A stretch of 64,000 nucleotides of DNA from Alphaproteobacteria bacterium MarineAlpha5_Bin12. Lineage in GTDB: Bacteria > Pseudomonadota > Alphaproteobacteria > HIMB59 > GCA-002718135. The stretch's first letter is position 1; every line of letters begins with the position of its first letter. The position numbers were made by a program, and so were the translations under genes. Shown piece by piece: positions 9,986 to 19,085 of this stretch. Below the pieces are notes generated by a model that did not search any database, had not been told where the DNA came from, and worked only from the letters and a program-made list of their open reading frames with translations. The DNA lies in NCBI GenBank assembly GCA_002937855.1, contig PTKS01000002.1:124001-188000 (forward strand), given 5' to 3'.

Positions 9986-9987
9986 TT

Positions 9988-11370
9988 ATGAATAATTCTT
10001 TTAAAACAATTTCACCAATTAATAATTCTGTCTATTTAGAAAGAAATTATCATAATAATATAGATGAAACTTTAGAAAAATCTGTTAATGCTCAAATTGA
10101 ATGGTCAAACATTAAAATTTCAGAAAGAGTGTCAATTTTAAAAAATTTTGTCAACGATTTCTTATCTAGAGAAAAAGAGATCGTAGAGCAAATTTCTTGG
10201 CAAATCGGACGACCAATTTCTCAAGCACCCAGTGAATTAAAGGGGTTTAAAGAGAGAGCTGACTACATGTTATCTATAGCTGAAGAGAAATTATCAACAA
10301 TTAATTTACCCGCAAATGATAATTTTAAAAATTATATAAAAAGAATTCCATTAGGTGTAGTTTTTGTAATAGCTCCTTGGAATTACCCTTATTTAACATC
10401 CGTTAATTCAATTATTCCATCTTTAGCTGCTGGAAATTCTGTTATATTAAAACATTCAGCTCAAACACCTCTATGTTCTGAACAACTTTACAAATCAGCT
10501 GAAAAAACTTTACCAAAAAATGTTTTTAATTTTATGCACTTAAATCATGAAGATGGATTAAAAATAATAGCAGATAAAAGAATTAATTTTGTATCTTTTA
10601 CAGGTTCTGTAAAGGCTGGTTATGAAGTTAATAATGCTGCGAAAAATAAATTTATTAATATTGGACTTGAACTTGGAGGAAAGGATCCCGCATATGTTAG
10701 AAAGGATGCAAATATAAATAAATCTGTTGAAAATCTTGTTGATGGATCTTTTTTTAATTCTGGTCAATCATGTTGTGGAATTGAAAGAATATATGTTAAT
10801 GAAAATATTTATGATGATTTTGTTGAGTTATTTGCCTCTTTAACATACAATTATAAATTAGGTAATCCTATAAACCCTGAAACAACATTGGGTCCAGTAG
10901 TAAAAGAATCATCTGCAAAATTTATTTTATCTCAAATAGAAAATGCTGTTAATAACGGTGCAAAAAAAATTATTGATGAGTCCAAATTTTCTAATGAACT
11001 AGACTTATCTAATTATTTAATTCCTCAAGTTTTAGTTGATGTTAATCATGATATGAACTTTATGATGGAAGAAACTTTTGGCCCAGCTATAGGAATAATG
11101 AAAGTTAGAAGTGATGCAGAGGCTATAAATTTAATGAATGATAGTCCATACGGCTTAACTGCGTCGATATGGACTCAAGATCTTGAAATCGCTGAAAAAA
11201 TTGGAGATCAAATTGAAACTGGAACTTTTTATTTAAATAGATGTGATTATCTTGATCCCGGACTAGCTTGGACAGGAGTTAAAGAAACAGGAAAAGGATG
11301 TTCTTTATCTGAAATTGGGTATGAAAATCTTACTCGACCTAAAAGCTACCATTTAAAATTAAATTTTTAA
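9988..11370 (+). CDS. NAD(P)-dependent aldehyde dehydrogenase
   Basis: 460 residues, full-length ALDH superfamily. PWNYP (Asn132) stabilises the thiohemiacetal, FTGSVKAG (about 204-211) is the cofactor loop, LELGGK holds the general base Glu228, and NSGQSCCG holds the catalytic Cys262 followed by a second cysteine. EETFGPAIG near residue 362 is the usual C-terminal motif. Overall resemblance is to the succinate-semialdehyde and related dehydrogenases, but the substrate is not defined by these motifs. It sits two bases after the PLP enzyme gene, indicating an operon. Confidence 0.9.
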   Translation: MNNSFKTISPINNSVYLERNYHNNIDETLEKSVNAQIEWSNIKISERVSILKNFVNDFLSREKEIVEQISWQIGRPISQAPSELKGFKERADYMLSIAEEKLSTINLPANDNFKNYIKRIPLGVVFVIAPWNYPYLTSVNSIIPSLAAGNSVILKHSAQTPLCSEQLYKSAEKTLPKNVFNFMHLNHEDGLKIIADKRINFVSFTGSVKAGYEVNNAAKNKFINIGLELGGKDPAYVRKDANINKSVENLVDGSFFNSGQSCCGIERIYVNENIYDDFVELFASLTYNYKLGNPINPETTLGPVVKESSAKFILSQIENAVNNGAKKIIDESKFSNELDLSNYLIPQVLVDVNHDMNFMMEETFGPAIGIMKVRSDAEAINLMNDSPYGLTASIWTQDLEIAEKIGDQIETGTFYLNRCDYLDPGLAWTGVKETGKGCSLSEIGYENLTRPKSYHLKLNF

Positions 11371-11378
11371 TTTTCTTG

Positions 11379-11900
11379 ATGATTAAAAATAAATTTTTTA
11401 TTTTTTTCTTAATTTTAACTGGTTTTCAAATTACCTGGGTTGCTTGTGTAATTGGTGAAATATATGATCAATATTTATATGGAATAATAAGTGGTTTAAT
11501 TTATTTAGCAATTTATTTCTTATTTATAGAAAAGAGAACTAACTTATTATATATATTTATAATTTTTTCAATTCCTGGGTATCTATTTGACTCATATATG
11601 GCTTATACTAAATATTATTATATTAATTCTGATTTAATTTTTGGCTATCTTCCTGTCTGGTTAATTTTTTTATGGTTGGCATTTGGGACTTTATTGCACT
11701 CAGTCTTCACATTTTTAAAAAACAAAGTTTTATTATCATGCATTTTAGGTATTTTAGTAGGACCTTTGACGTACTACTCAGGAATTATACTAAACATTGC
11801 TTATACTAAAAATCTAAACCTTTATCTTTTATTTATAGGATCATTTTGGGGTATTTTAATGATATTTTATTCTTTAATTATTGGGAAATTAAATAAATGA
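11379..11900 (+). CDS. DUF2878-like integral membrane protein
   Basis: About 173 residues, almost entirely hydrophobic with five to six predicted membrane segments. GYLPVWLIFLWLAFGTLLHS and GPLTYYSG resemble the DUF2878 family, whose function is unknown. The ATG at 11379 is chosen over the in-frame TTG three bases upstream. It follows the aldehyde dehydrogenase by eight bases and overlaps the next gene by four bases (ATGA), so it belongs to the same run. No enzymatic motif is visible. Confidence 0.7.
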   Translation: MIKNKFFIFFLILTGFQITWVACVIGEIYDQYLYGIISGLIYLAIYFLFIEKRTNLLYIFIIFSIPGYLFDSYMAYTKYYYINSDLIFGYLPVWLIFLWLAFGTLLHSVFTFLKNKVLLSCILGILVGPLTYYSGIILNIAYTKNLNLYLLFIGSFWGILMIFYSLIIGKLNK

Positions 11901-12574
11901 AAATTTTAATTACATTTATAATAGCATTATTTTTTTATAATAATTCTATAATCGCTCATCAGCCAAAATTAATTAAATATTCACCAGATGAAAATAATCC
12001 GTATATTATTTCTGATCCAGAAATTTCAAAAGCATTTTATGGAAAACTTAACGGTCAATCTCATTGGTACAAAATTGATAGTAATAAAAGTTTTTTATTT
12101 TATGCTGGAATTCTTACTCCTGAGAATAAAGAATTTAATTATGTATCTATAAAAGTTTTAAATCAAAATAAAGAAATTCTTTACGAAGCAAATGGAAAAG
12201 ACTTTGAATGGAAATTATGGTATGAACCATATGCCCGTGACAATTATTGGAAAGGTCCAGAAATTGGAAATCCAACAAATAAAGAATTCATGACTAGTTT
12301 TGAAATACCTGCAGATAAATACTACATAGTTGTTTATAATGAAAAAAATATTGGTCATTATTCTTTGGCTGTTGGTGAAGCTGAATTTTTTGGATCAAAT
12401 ATTTGGCAAAAAACATTAACTTGGATACCAATTATATTCTATATAGGACCTTATATGGATATAGTACACTGGAAAAAATTTGATATTACAACTTATATAC
12501 CTCATATATCATTAATTGTTTTATTTTTTATTATTTATTTAATAACAAGAAAAATTATATCAAAGAAGAATTAA
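11897..12574 (+). CDS. Exported, membrane-anchored protein of unknown function
   Basis: 225 residues. An N-terminal signal sequence (about 1-20, ending IIAHQ) is followed by a soluble domain of some 145 residues rich in Tyr, Trp and Asn (KAFYGKLNGQSHWYKID, WYEPYARDNYWKGPE), which may be a periplasmic beta-sandwich. Two hydrophobic segments follow, a short one at about 175-190 and a strong C-terminal one at about 202-218, then the charged tail ISKKN. I do not recognise the family. Translational coupling to the DUF2878 gene (four-base overlap) suggests the two proteins work together, perhaps as a complex in the inner membrane. Confidence 0.75.
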   Translation: MKILITFIIALFFYNNSIIAHQPKLIKYSPDENNPYIISDPEISKAFYGKLNGQSHWYKIDSNKSFLFYAGILTPENKEFNYVSIKVLNQNKEILYEANGKDFEWKLWYEPYARDNYWKGPEIGNPTNKEFMTSFEIPADKYYIVVYNEKNIGHYSLAVGEAEFFGSNIWQKTLTWIPIIFYIGPYMDIVHWKKFDITTYIPHISLIVLFFIIYLITRKIISKKN

Positions 12575-12681
12575 TTTTTTATCCAATTAAATCCACAATT
12601 TAAATCTATTTTTTTTAAAATACTTAATTTATTATAACAAAATTGAGTTAGAATATTAAATACTTAAATAAGGGGGTAATA

Positions 12682-13974
12682 ATGAGTAATAGCAAAGATG
12701 ATTTAAAATTATCTAAATCTATACCACTCGGATTCCAACATGTTTTAGCAATGTTTGCAGGTAATATAACTGTACCTATTATCATAGCTGGTATTTTTGG
12801 ACAAACTCCAGAACAAAAAATCTTTTTAATTCAAATGGCATTGTTTGTTTCTGGAATAGCAACAATAATTCAAACTGTTGGAATTGGAAAAATAGGATCT
12901 AAACTACCTATAATTCAGGGAACAAGTTTTGCATTTATTCCGGTCATGGCACCGTTTGCTAAATTTGGTTTAGGAGCAGTATTTACAGCTGCCTTTATTG
13001 GTGGAATTTTTCAAATGTTTTTGGGATATATTTTAAAACCAATTAGACATATGTTTCCACCATTAGTTACAGGAATTGTTGTATTAATGATAGGAGTTAG
13101 TCTTCTTGGAGTTGGATTTCAATATGCTGGAGGAGGCGCGTGGTTATTAAATAATAAACCTGAAGTTTTTGCTAATGGTAGTCATTTATTTTTAGCATTT
13201 ACAGTTTTAATTGTAACTGTAGTTGTTCATCAGTATTCTAAAGGTTTTTTAGGTTCTGCATCTATATTAATAGGCATGGGAGTTGGATACTTAGTAGCTA
13301 TACCTATGGGGATGATACAGTTTAGTAAAATTGCGGATGCTAGTTGGTTTTCATTACCAATGCCATTGCAATATGGTATCGATTTTGTCCCAGGTGCAAT
13401 AATATTAATGTTGTTTATGGCTATTGTGACAACTATAGAAACTATCGGTGATATTAGCGCAACAACTATGGGAGGTGACAATAGAGAATCTACTGATGAA
13501 GAAATATCTGGAGGTATTTTAGCTGATGGATTAGGCACTGCTTTTGGGTCACTTTTTAATGCAATGCCGAATACTTCATATTCACAAAATGCTGGGTTAG
13601 TAGCATTTACAGGAGTTATTAGTAGACAAGTTGGGACTGTTGCTGGGATAGTTTTAGTAATTTTAGGTTTATTTCCAAAGCTTGGGGGAATAATTGCAGC
13701 TATGCCAGAATCAATCTTAGGTGGAGCAGCAATAGTTATGTTTGGTTTAATAACTGCAGCTGGAATTAAATTAATTTCACAATCCGAATTAAATAAAAGA
13801 AATTTATTAATTTTAGGACTTTCTTTATCATTTGGAATTGGAATGTATTTAAAGCCGGAATTTGCAAGTCACATACCAAATTTAGGTATTAATTTACCCT
13901 TATTGTTAACAACTGGACTTATACCGGCAGGATTACTTGCATTTATATTAAACGCAATCCTTCCTAAAAATTAA
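12682..13974 (+). CDS. NCS2-family nucleobase permease (xanthine/uracil type)
   Basis: 430 residues with about twelve to fourteen membrane segments. The N-terminal PLGFQHVLAMFAGNITVP and the QGTSFAFIPVM loop are NCS2 hallmarks. IETIGDISATT (about 253-263) contains the substrate-binding glutamate of the xanthine/uric acid branch. It imports a nucleobase with protons or sodium. The purine context supports xanthine or urate rather than uracil: a purine-type deaminase is next and apt and ade lie downstream. A strong ribosome binding site (AAGGGGG) precedes the ATG. The 107-base upstream gap is AT-rich with no recognisable purine riboswitch. A hairpin terminator follows the gene. Confidence 0.88.
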   Translation: MSNSKDDLKLSKSIPLGFQHVLAMFAGNITVPIIIAGIFGQTPEQKIFLIQMALFVSGIATIIQTVGIGKIGSKLPIIQGTSFAFIPVMAPFAKFGLGAVFTAAFIGGIFQMFLGYILKPIRHMFPPLVTGIVVLMIGVSLLGVGFQYAGGGAWLLNNKPEVFANGSHLFLAFTVLIVTVVVHQYSKGFLGSASILIGMGVGYLVAIPMGMIQFSKIADASWFSLPMPLQYGIDFVPGAIILMLFMAIVTTIETIGDISATTMGGDNRESTDEEISGGILADGLGTAFGSLFNAMPNTSYSQNAGLVAFTGVISRQVGTVAGIVLVILGLFPKLGGIIAAMPESILGGAAIVMFGLITAAGIKLISQSELNKRNLLILGLSLSFGIGMYLKPEFASHIPNLGINLPLLLTTGLIPAGLLAFILNAILPKN

Positions 13975-13990
13975 TTCTTTTGATATATCT

Positions 13991-14014
13991 ATGGGCGGGT
14001 AACCGCCCATTTTT
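13991..14014 (+). terminator. Intrinsic terminator after the nucleobase permease
   Basis: A perfect eight-base-pair stem (ATGGGCGG and CCGCCCAT) with a GTAA loop is followed by TTTT. It is one of the few GC-rich sequences in the region. The T run ends directly at the ATG of the next gene, so that gene has essentially no untranslated leader of its own. Confidence 0.85.
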
Positions 14015-14605
14015 ATGAAAATAAAATTTATAAATAATGTTTTAAATATTTTTGAAAAAAATATAATTCCTATAACAACAAAAAATGTTAACTTAGGAAA
14101 TAAAATATTTGGAGCAGCAATTATAAATAAAAATGACTTTTCATTAGTTGTTTCTGGAACAAACAATGAAATTAAAAATCCTTTATTTCATGGTGAAATT
14201 TCAACAATTAATAATTTTTTTAAGATTCAAGAAAATAAAAGACCATCTCCAAAAAATTGCATATTTATTTCATCACATGAACCATGTTCTTTATGTTTAT
14301 CAGCCATAACTTGGTGTGGTTTTAATAATTTTTATTATTTATTTTCATATAATGATACAAAAAAAAAATATAAAATACCTCATGATTTAAAAATTTTAAA
14401 AGAAGTTTTTAATATTAAAAATGGCAAATATAATAAAAAAAATTTTTATTGGAAAAGCTATGATTTGCAAAAAATGATTGATAAATTAAATTCAAAAGAT
14501 AAAGAGTTTTTAAAAATAAAAATCAATAAAATTAAATTTTTATACTCGAGACTTTCTGATAAATATCAGTTAATTAAAAAAAATGTTAAAATTCCTTTAA
14601 AATGA
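14015..14605 (+). CDS. Cytidine/deoxycytidylate deaminase-fold protein (possible guanine or nucleobase deaminase)
   Basis: 196 residues. The zinc site is complete: HGE with His59 and catalytic Glu61, and EPCSLC with Cys91 and Cys94, the HxE...PCxxC signature of the CDA superfamily. FGAAIINKN upstream is the usual substrate-side loop. The length and the PCSLC/C pattern fit the guanine deaminase/TadA/dCMP deaminase branches better than cytidine deaminase. Position next to a xanthine-type permease hints at guanine or another purine (inference). The start codon abuts the terminator hairpin of the permease gene and has no Shine-Dalgarno, so a slightly later start cannot be excluded. Confidence 0.75.
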   Translation: MKIKFINNVLNIFEKNIIPITTKNVNLGNKIFGAAIINKNDFSLVVSGTNNEIKNPLFHGEISTINNFFKIQENKRPSPKNCIFISSHEPCSLCLSAITWCGFNNFYYLFSYNDTKKKYKIPHDLKILKEVFNIKNGKYNKKNFYWKSYDLQKMIDKLNSKDKEFLKIKINKIKFLYSRLSDKYQLIKKNVKIPLK

Positions 14606-14622
14606 AATACATAATATAAATT

Positions 14623-16215
14623 ATGAGTATTAAAATCCCAGATTTGAAAGAAAATTATGAAAAAGTTTTAAGTCAAGATTGTATTAATTTTATTGAAGAA
14701 TTAAATTTAAGATTTAATGATAAAAGAAATGAAATTTTAAATTTAAGATTAAAAATTCAAGAAAAAATAAACAAAGGTTGGACACCTTCTTTTTTAGAAG
14801 AAACACAAGAAATACGTAATGGCAATTGGGAAATATCTTCAATCCCTAAAGACCTTTTGGACAGAAGAGTTGAAATAACTGGCCCACCAACAAAGAAAAT
14901 GGTTATTAATGCCCTAAATTCTGGATCAAATACTTTTATGGCAGATTTTGAAGATTCTTTATCTCCAACATGGTCAAATTTAATTGAAGGTCAAATAAAT
15001 TTAAAAAATGCCAATAATAGAACAATTGATTTCAAAGATACAAAAAGAAATAAAGATTACAAATTAAATGAAAACACTGCAGTATTAATAGTTAGACCAA
15101 GAGGATGGCATTTAGAGGAAAAAAATTTTTTACAATATAATAAAAGAACCTCAGCATCTTTATTTGATTTTGGAGTATATTTTTTTAATAATTATGAAAC
15201 CCTCCTAAAAAATAATACTGCCCCTTACTATTATTTGCCCAAACTTGAAAATCATCTTGAAGCTAGATTGTGGTCAGATGTTATAAATTTCACAGAAGAA
15301 AAATTTAATTTAAAAAAAGGAACTATAAAAGTAACAGTACTTATAGAAACTATTTTAGCAGCCTTTGAGATGGATGAAATTTTATACGAACTTAAAGATC
15401 ATATAGTAGGTTTAAATTGTGGAAGATGGGACTATATTTTTAGTTTCATCAAAAAATTTAAAAAAAGAAATGATTTTATTTTACCAGACAGATCATTAGT
15501 TTCTATGAAAGTGCATTTTATGAAATCTTATAGTACTCTTCTTATAAAAACATGTCATAAAAGAAGAGCTCTAGCTATAGGCGGCATGGCCGCACAAATA
15601 CCTATAAAAGGTGATGAAGCTGCTAATAAAATTGCTATTCAAAAAGTTTATGATGATAAATTAATAGAAGCTTATAATGGTCACGATGGAACATGGGTTG
15701 CTCATCCAGCTTTAGTTTCAGTAGCTAAATCTATTTTCGATAATCATTTATATTTTGCTAATCAGATAGGAAATTTGCGTGAAGACATAAATGTTAAAGC
15801 TAGCGATTTATTAAAATTACCTGTTAAAACCTCAGGAGGTCGAGTTGGTGTTATTACAGAAAATGGAATAAGAACAAATATTAATATTGGAATTTTATAT
15901 ATTGAATCTTGGCTAAAAGGCAATGGCTGCGTTCCTCTTTATAATTTAATGGAAGATGCCGCTACAGCAGAAATTTCTAGAGCCCAAATTTGGCAATGGC
16001 TTCATCATAGAAGTAAAACAAATAATGGAATACTTATAGATAAAAAATATATCGAAAATATCTTAAATCAAGAACTTCAAAAAATTAAAGAAAAAATAGG
16101 TAAAGAATTATTTGAAAAAGGATATTATGATAAAGCTTCTAATATTTTTATAAATTTATGTGTATCTGAAAAGTTTGAAGATTTTTTAACTATTCCTTCA
16201 TACGAATATCTATGA
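14623..16215 (+). CDS. aceB: Malate synthase A
   Basis: 530 residues, the size of the A isoform. It condenses glyoxylate with acetyl-CoA to malate in the glyoxylate shunt. RVEITGPPTKKM and FMADFEDSLSPTW carry the metal and substrate residues of the family, ILIVRPRGWHL-type sequence follows near residue 150, and GTWVAHPALV near 360 is also conserved. No isocitrate lyase gene adjoins it. No glycine riboswitch is visible upstream; only 17 bases separate it from the deaminase gene. Its stop codon overlaps the start of the MOSC gene by four bases. Confidence 0.95.
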   Translation: MSIKIPDLKENYEKVLSQDCINFIEELNLRFNDKRNEILNLRLKIQEKINKGWTPSFLEETQEIRNGNWEISSIPKDLLDRRVEITGPPTKKMVINALNSGSNTFMADFEDSLSPTWSNLIEGQINLKNANNRTIDFKDTKRNKDYKLNENTAVLIVRPRGWHLEEKNFLQYNKRTSASLFDFGVYFFNNYETLLKNNTAPYYYLPKLENHLEARLWSDVINFTEEKFNLKKGTIKVTVLIETILAAFEMDEILYELKDHIVGLNCGRWDYIFSFIKKFKKRNDFILPDRSLVSMKVHFMKSYSTLLIKTCHKRRALAIGGMAAQIPIKGDEAANKIAIQKVYDDKLIEAYNGHDGTWVAHPALVSVAKSIFDNHLYFANQIGNLREDINVKASDLLKLPVKTSGGRVGVITENGIRTNINIGILYIESWLKGNGCVPLYNLMEDAATAEISRAQIWQWLHHRSKTNNGILIDKKYIENILNQELQKIKEKIGKELFEKGYYDKASNIFINLCVSEKFEDFLTIPSYEYL

Positions 16216-16982
16216 AAAATTTTTTAATAAAGAATTTATTTTATTGTCCTGTAAAATCTTTATCATTTAATGAATCCTCTGTACTTAAAATTGTAAAAGA
16301 ATCAGGAATTCATAATGATAGAATTTTTGCTTTTACTAGAGGTTTAGATAAAAAATCTTCAGTTGATTTTAATAACTCTAAAATTAGAAATTTAAACTAT
16401 TTTTTAACATTAAAAAACACACCAGATTTAAAAAATTATAATTTTATTTTTGAAGAAAAAAAAAATATACTAATTCTATATTTAAAAAATAAAAAATTAA
16501 TTGAAACTAATATTAATGATAAAAAAGAAATACTTGATTTAGAAAAATATATAGAAATTAATATTATAAAGATTAAAAAACCTATTTTTTTTATTCTCAA
16601 TAAAAACTTTCCCTTTTTTGATACAACTCCTGGAATTTCAATTTCATTAATTAATCTAAATTCGATTAAAGATTTAGAAAATAAAATGAATGCCAATATT
16701 GAATACGAAAGATTTAGGGGTAATATATTAATTGATTATTTGCCTGCATGGGAAGAATTTAATCTTGTCGGTAAGACTATAAAAATAGGTGAAGTTAAGT
16801 TCAATGTGGACTCAAGGATACCCAGATGTTCTGCTACAAATGTGAACCCAAATAATTCAAAATTAGATATGAATTTGCCCAATTCATTAATAAAATTCTA
16901 TAATCATAAAGATATGGGCATATATTTAAGTCCATTGAATTCAGGTAAGATTTCCACAAAAGACTTTATTGAAGTATTATAA
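16212..16982 (+). CDS. MOSC domain-containing protein
   Basis: 256 residues. The N-terminal MOSC_N barrel begins FYCPVKSL (about 8-15), and the C-terminal MOSC domain contains FRGNILID and RIPRCSATNVNP, with the conserved cysteine that binds sulfur or molybdopterin ligands in this family. Members include YcbX-type and mitochondrial amidoxime-reducing proteins. The function here is unassigned. Four-base overlap with aceB indicates coupling, although no metabolic link is known. Confidence 0.85.
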   Translation: MKNFLIKNLFYCPVKSLSFNESSVLKIVKESGIHNDRIFAFTRGLDKKSSVDFNNSKIRNLNYFLTLKNTPDLKNYNFIFEEKKNILILYLKNKKLIETNINDKKEILDLEKYIEINIIKIKKPIFFILNKNFPFFDTTPGISISLINLNSIKDLENKMNANIEYERFRGNILIDYLPAWEEFNLVGKTIKIGEVKFNVDSRIPRCSATNVNPNNSKLDMNLPNSLIKFYNHKDMGIYLSPLNSGKISTKDFIEVL

Positions 16983-17026
16983 CTGTAATTTTTTATATTT
17001 ATTTAATATTTATAATTTAAATTAAA

Positions 17027-18151
17027 ATGATGAAATTAATTAGAAAAAAATACGATGAAATAAATGGAATTTTATTTATTCTTCCTGCAGTAGCTTTAAT
17101 TTCTTTATTCGGAATATTTCCAGTCTTTTTTGCAATTTATATGAGTTTTCATAAATGGAAAGTTTTTAAAGGAAGATTTCTGGGATTTGAAAATTACAAT
17201 AGAATTTTAGGTGATATAGGTTTTTTCTGGATTTTTGTTTTTGGTTTGTTGTTATTAATAGCAAGTTACTGGTTATGGTCAGAATTTAAAGAAAAAATTA
17301 AAAACAAAAAAATTCTTTTATTAAGTTCATTAACCTTATTTGTCATAAGTATATTTATTATTAATTATTCATGGTCTGTTTTAATGGAAAAAGGTGATGA
17401 TGATTTTCTTAATGCATTAATTTATACATTTTATTATTCTTTTTTTACAATTATTTTTGAGGTGGGGCTTGGTTTAATTATTGCATTTGCGTTATATCAA
17501 AAATTAAAAGGTAAACAATTTTTTCAAATGATGTTACTTTTACCATATATTACTCCAGCAGTAATGGGTGCTGCAGTTTTTTTTCTTATATTTGGAAAAG
17601 CTGAAAACTCCTTATTAAATGAGTTTATTGGTTTTTTTGGAATTGACCCTCAACTTTGGTTATTTGATAAAAGACCAATATCTGAAATATTATTTGGAGT
17701 TAAAATCAAAGGGTTTTTTGCAGGACCCAGTATGGCATTAACCTCATCTATTATTTATGGAATTTGGTCTTATACTGGTTATTATGCGATTATTTTATTA
17801 GCTGGATTGTCAATTATCCCATCTGATCTTTATGAAGCAGCAAAAGCTGAAGGAGCATCTAGATGGCAAACTTTTACTAAAATTACAATTCCATTATTAA
17901 TGCCAATTATATTTTTTCTTTTGTTAACTGGTTTTATTAATACATTCCAGGCTTTCAATCATATATTTGTTATGCAGACTTCTTCCGCAGGTGACACAAT
18001 GGATGTTATAACAATTGAAATTTTTGATCATTTTTGGGGAAGGGTAAAATATGGTTATGCAGCTGCTGAAGGTGTGGTTTTATTTATTTTATTAAATGTA
18101 TTAGCAATATCACAATATGTTTTATTTAGAAAAAGGCTTAGTTATGACTAA
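17027..18151 (+). CDS. Carbohydrate ABC transporter permease, MalF/UgpA type
   Basis: 374 residues. The protein opens with a cytosolic tail and a first membrane segment (PAVALISLFGIFPVFFAIY). Two extra hydrophobic stretches (about 67-85 and 98-118) around a basic loop make it longer than typical family members. The core permease follows, with the coupling loop YEAAKAEGASRWQTFTKITIP near residue 270-290. It forms a heteromer with the next permease. An alternative ATG lies one codon downstream. No ATPase gene is present in this unit. Confidence 0.88.
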   Translation: MMKLIRKKYDEINGILFILPAVALISLFGIFPVFFAIYMSFHKWKVFKGRFLGFENYNRILGDIGFFWIFVFGLLLLIASYWLWSEFKEKIKNKKILLLSSLTLFVISIFIINYSWSVLMEKGDDDFLNALIYTFYYSFFTIIFEVGLGLIIAFALYQKLKGKQFFQMMLLLPYITPAVMGAAVFFLIFGKAENSLLNEFIGFFGIDPQLWLFDKRPISEILFGVKIKGFFAGPSMALTSSIIYGIWSYTGYYAIILLAGLSIIPSDLYEAAKAEGASRWQTFTKITIPLLMPIIFFLLLTGFINTFQAFNHIFVMQTSSAGDTMDVITIEIFDHFWGRVKYGYAAAEGVVLFILLNVLAISQYVLFRKRLSYD

Positions 18152-18989
18152 TTATTTTTCTAAAGAAACAAGGATTCAATATGTGATATTAATCTTAGTA
18201 TTTATTGTTTCAATTTATCCATTTTTATATATGATTTCTACATCACTTATGACAGCTGGTGAAGCAGCAAATAACTATATGTTTCCATCAAGGCCAATGT
18301 ATGAAAATTATATTGAAGTATGGACATCTAATAGATTTCAAAGATATACTCTAAATAGTATTGTTATTAGTTCTATAACAGTAGTAGGCGTTCTACTCTT
18401 TAGTATTCCAGCTGCCTATTCATTTGCAAGAATAAATTTTCCTTTTAAAAATTTTATTTTTTATTTTTTATTAATTTCTTTAATGATACCCGAAATTATT
18501 ACTCTTCTTCCACATTTATTAATAATAAGAGGTGAAATATTTCCTTTGCCATTTGGACCTTCATGGATGAATTCATTACAAGGCTTGACCGTGCCTTTTA
18601 TGGGAAATATATTTGTAATTTTCTTATTAAGACAATATTTTAAAAAAATCCCAAATGAATTATGGGATGCTGCAAGAATGGATGGATCTTCTCATTTATA
18701 TTTTTTAATAAAAATAGTAATTCCTATGAGTAAACCTATTATTGTAACTGTTGCTCTTTTTACATTTATATTAGCCTGGAATGCCTTTGCATGGCCTCTC
18801 TTGATTCTAACTAGAGATGAATGGTATCCAGTTACTGTTTCAATATATAGTTTTGTGAGAGAAGTGGGGCCAAATTTCAATCTTTTAATGGCAGCTTCTT
18901 TGATTGCTATTTTTCCTATACTTTTACTATACTTTTTTACTCAAAAGCTTTTTTTAGAGAGTATTTCTAATTTTGGTTTAAAACAATAG
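18144..18989 (+). CDS. Carbohydrate ABC transporter permease, MalG/UgpE type
   Basis: About 281 residues with six membrane segments. The coupling loop reads WDAARMDGSSHLYFLIKIVIPMSKP. The start at 18144 is preferred to the in-frame ATG at 18117 because AAAAGG precedes it and the product then begins like other family members (MTNYFSKE). The two permease genes overlap by eight bases. Partner of the preceding permease and of the binding protein encoded next. Confidence 0.88.
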   Translation: MTNYFSKETRIQYVILILVFIVSIYPFLYMISTSLMTAGEAANNYMFPSRPMYENYIEVWTSNRFQRYTLNSIVISSITVVGVLLFSIPAAYSFARINFPFKNFIFYFLLISLMIPEIITLLPHLLIIRGEIFPLPFGPSWMNSLQGLTVPFMGNIFVIFLLRQYFKKIPNELWDAARMDGSSHLYFLIKIVIPMSKPIIVTVALFTFILAWNAFAWPLLILTRDEWYPVTVSIYSFVREVGPNFNLLMAASLIAIFPILLLYFFTQKLFLESISNFGLKQ

Positions 18990-19085
18990 ATATCCAGAAT
19001 AAATCTACAACATCTATGTAATAAATATTTAGTATTTTATGAATATTGAATATACTTTGTTTATATTTTCTAGAAAGGGTCAAAA

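Noticed and set aside
12575..12681. Possible purine or preQ1 riboswitch before the nucleobase permease
   Set aside because: The 107 bases are nearly all A and T and lack the conserved loops and stems of those aptamers.
14606..14622. Possible glycine riboswitch before malate synthase, as reported for some SAR11 strains
   Set aside because: Only 17 bases separate the genes and no glycine aptamer sequence is visible.
18117..18143. Upstream ATG for the MalG-type permease at 18117
   Set aside because: No ribosome binding site, and it adds nine residues lying entirely within the preceding gene; the ATG at 18144 has AAAAGG before it.
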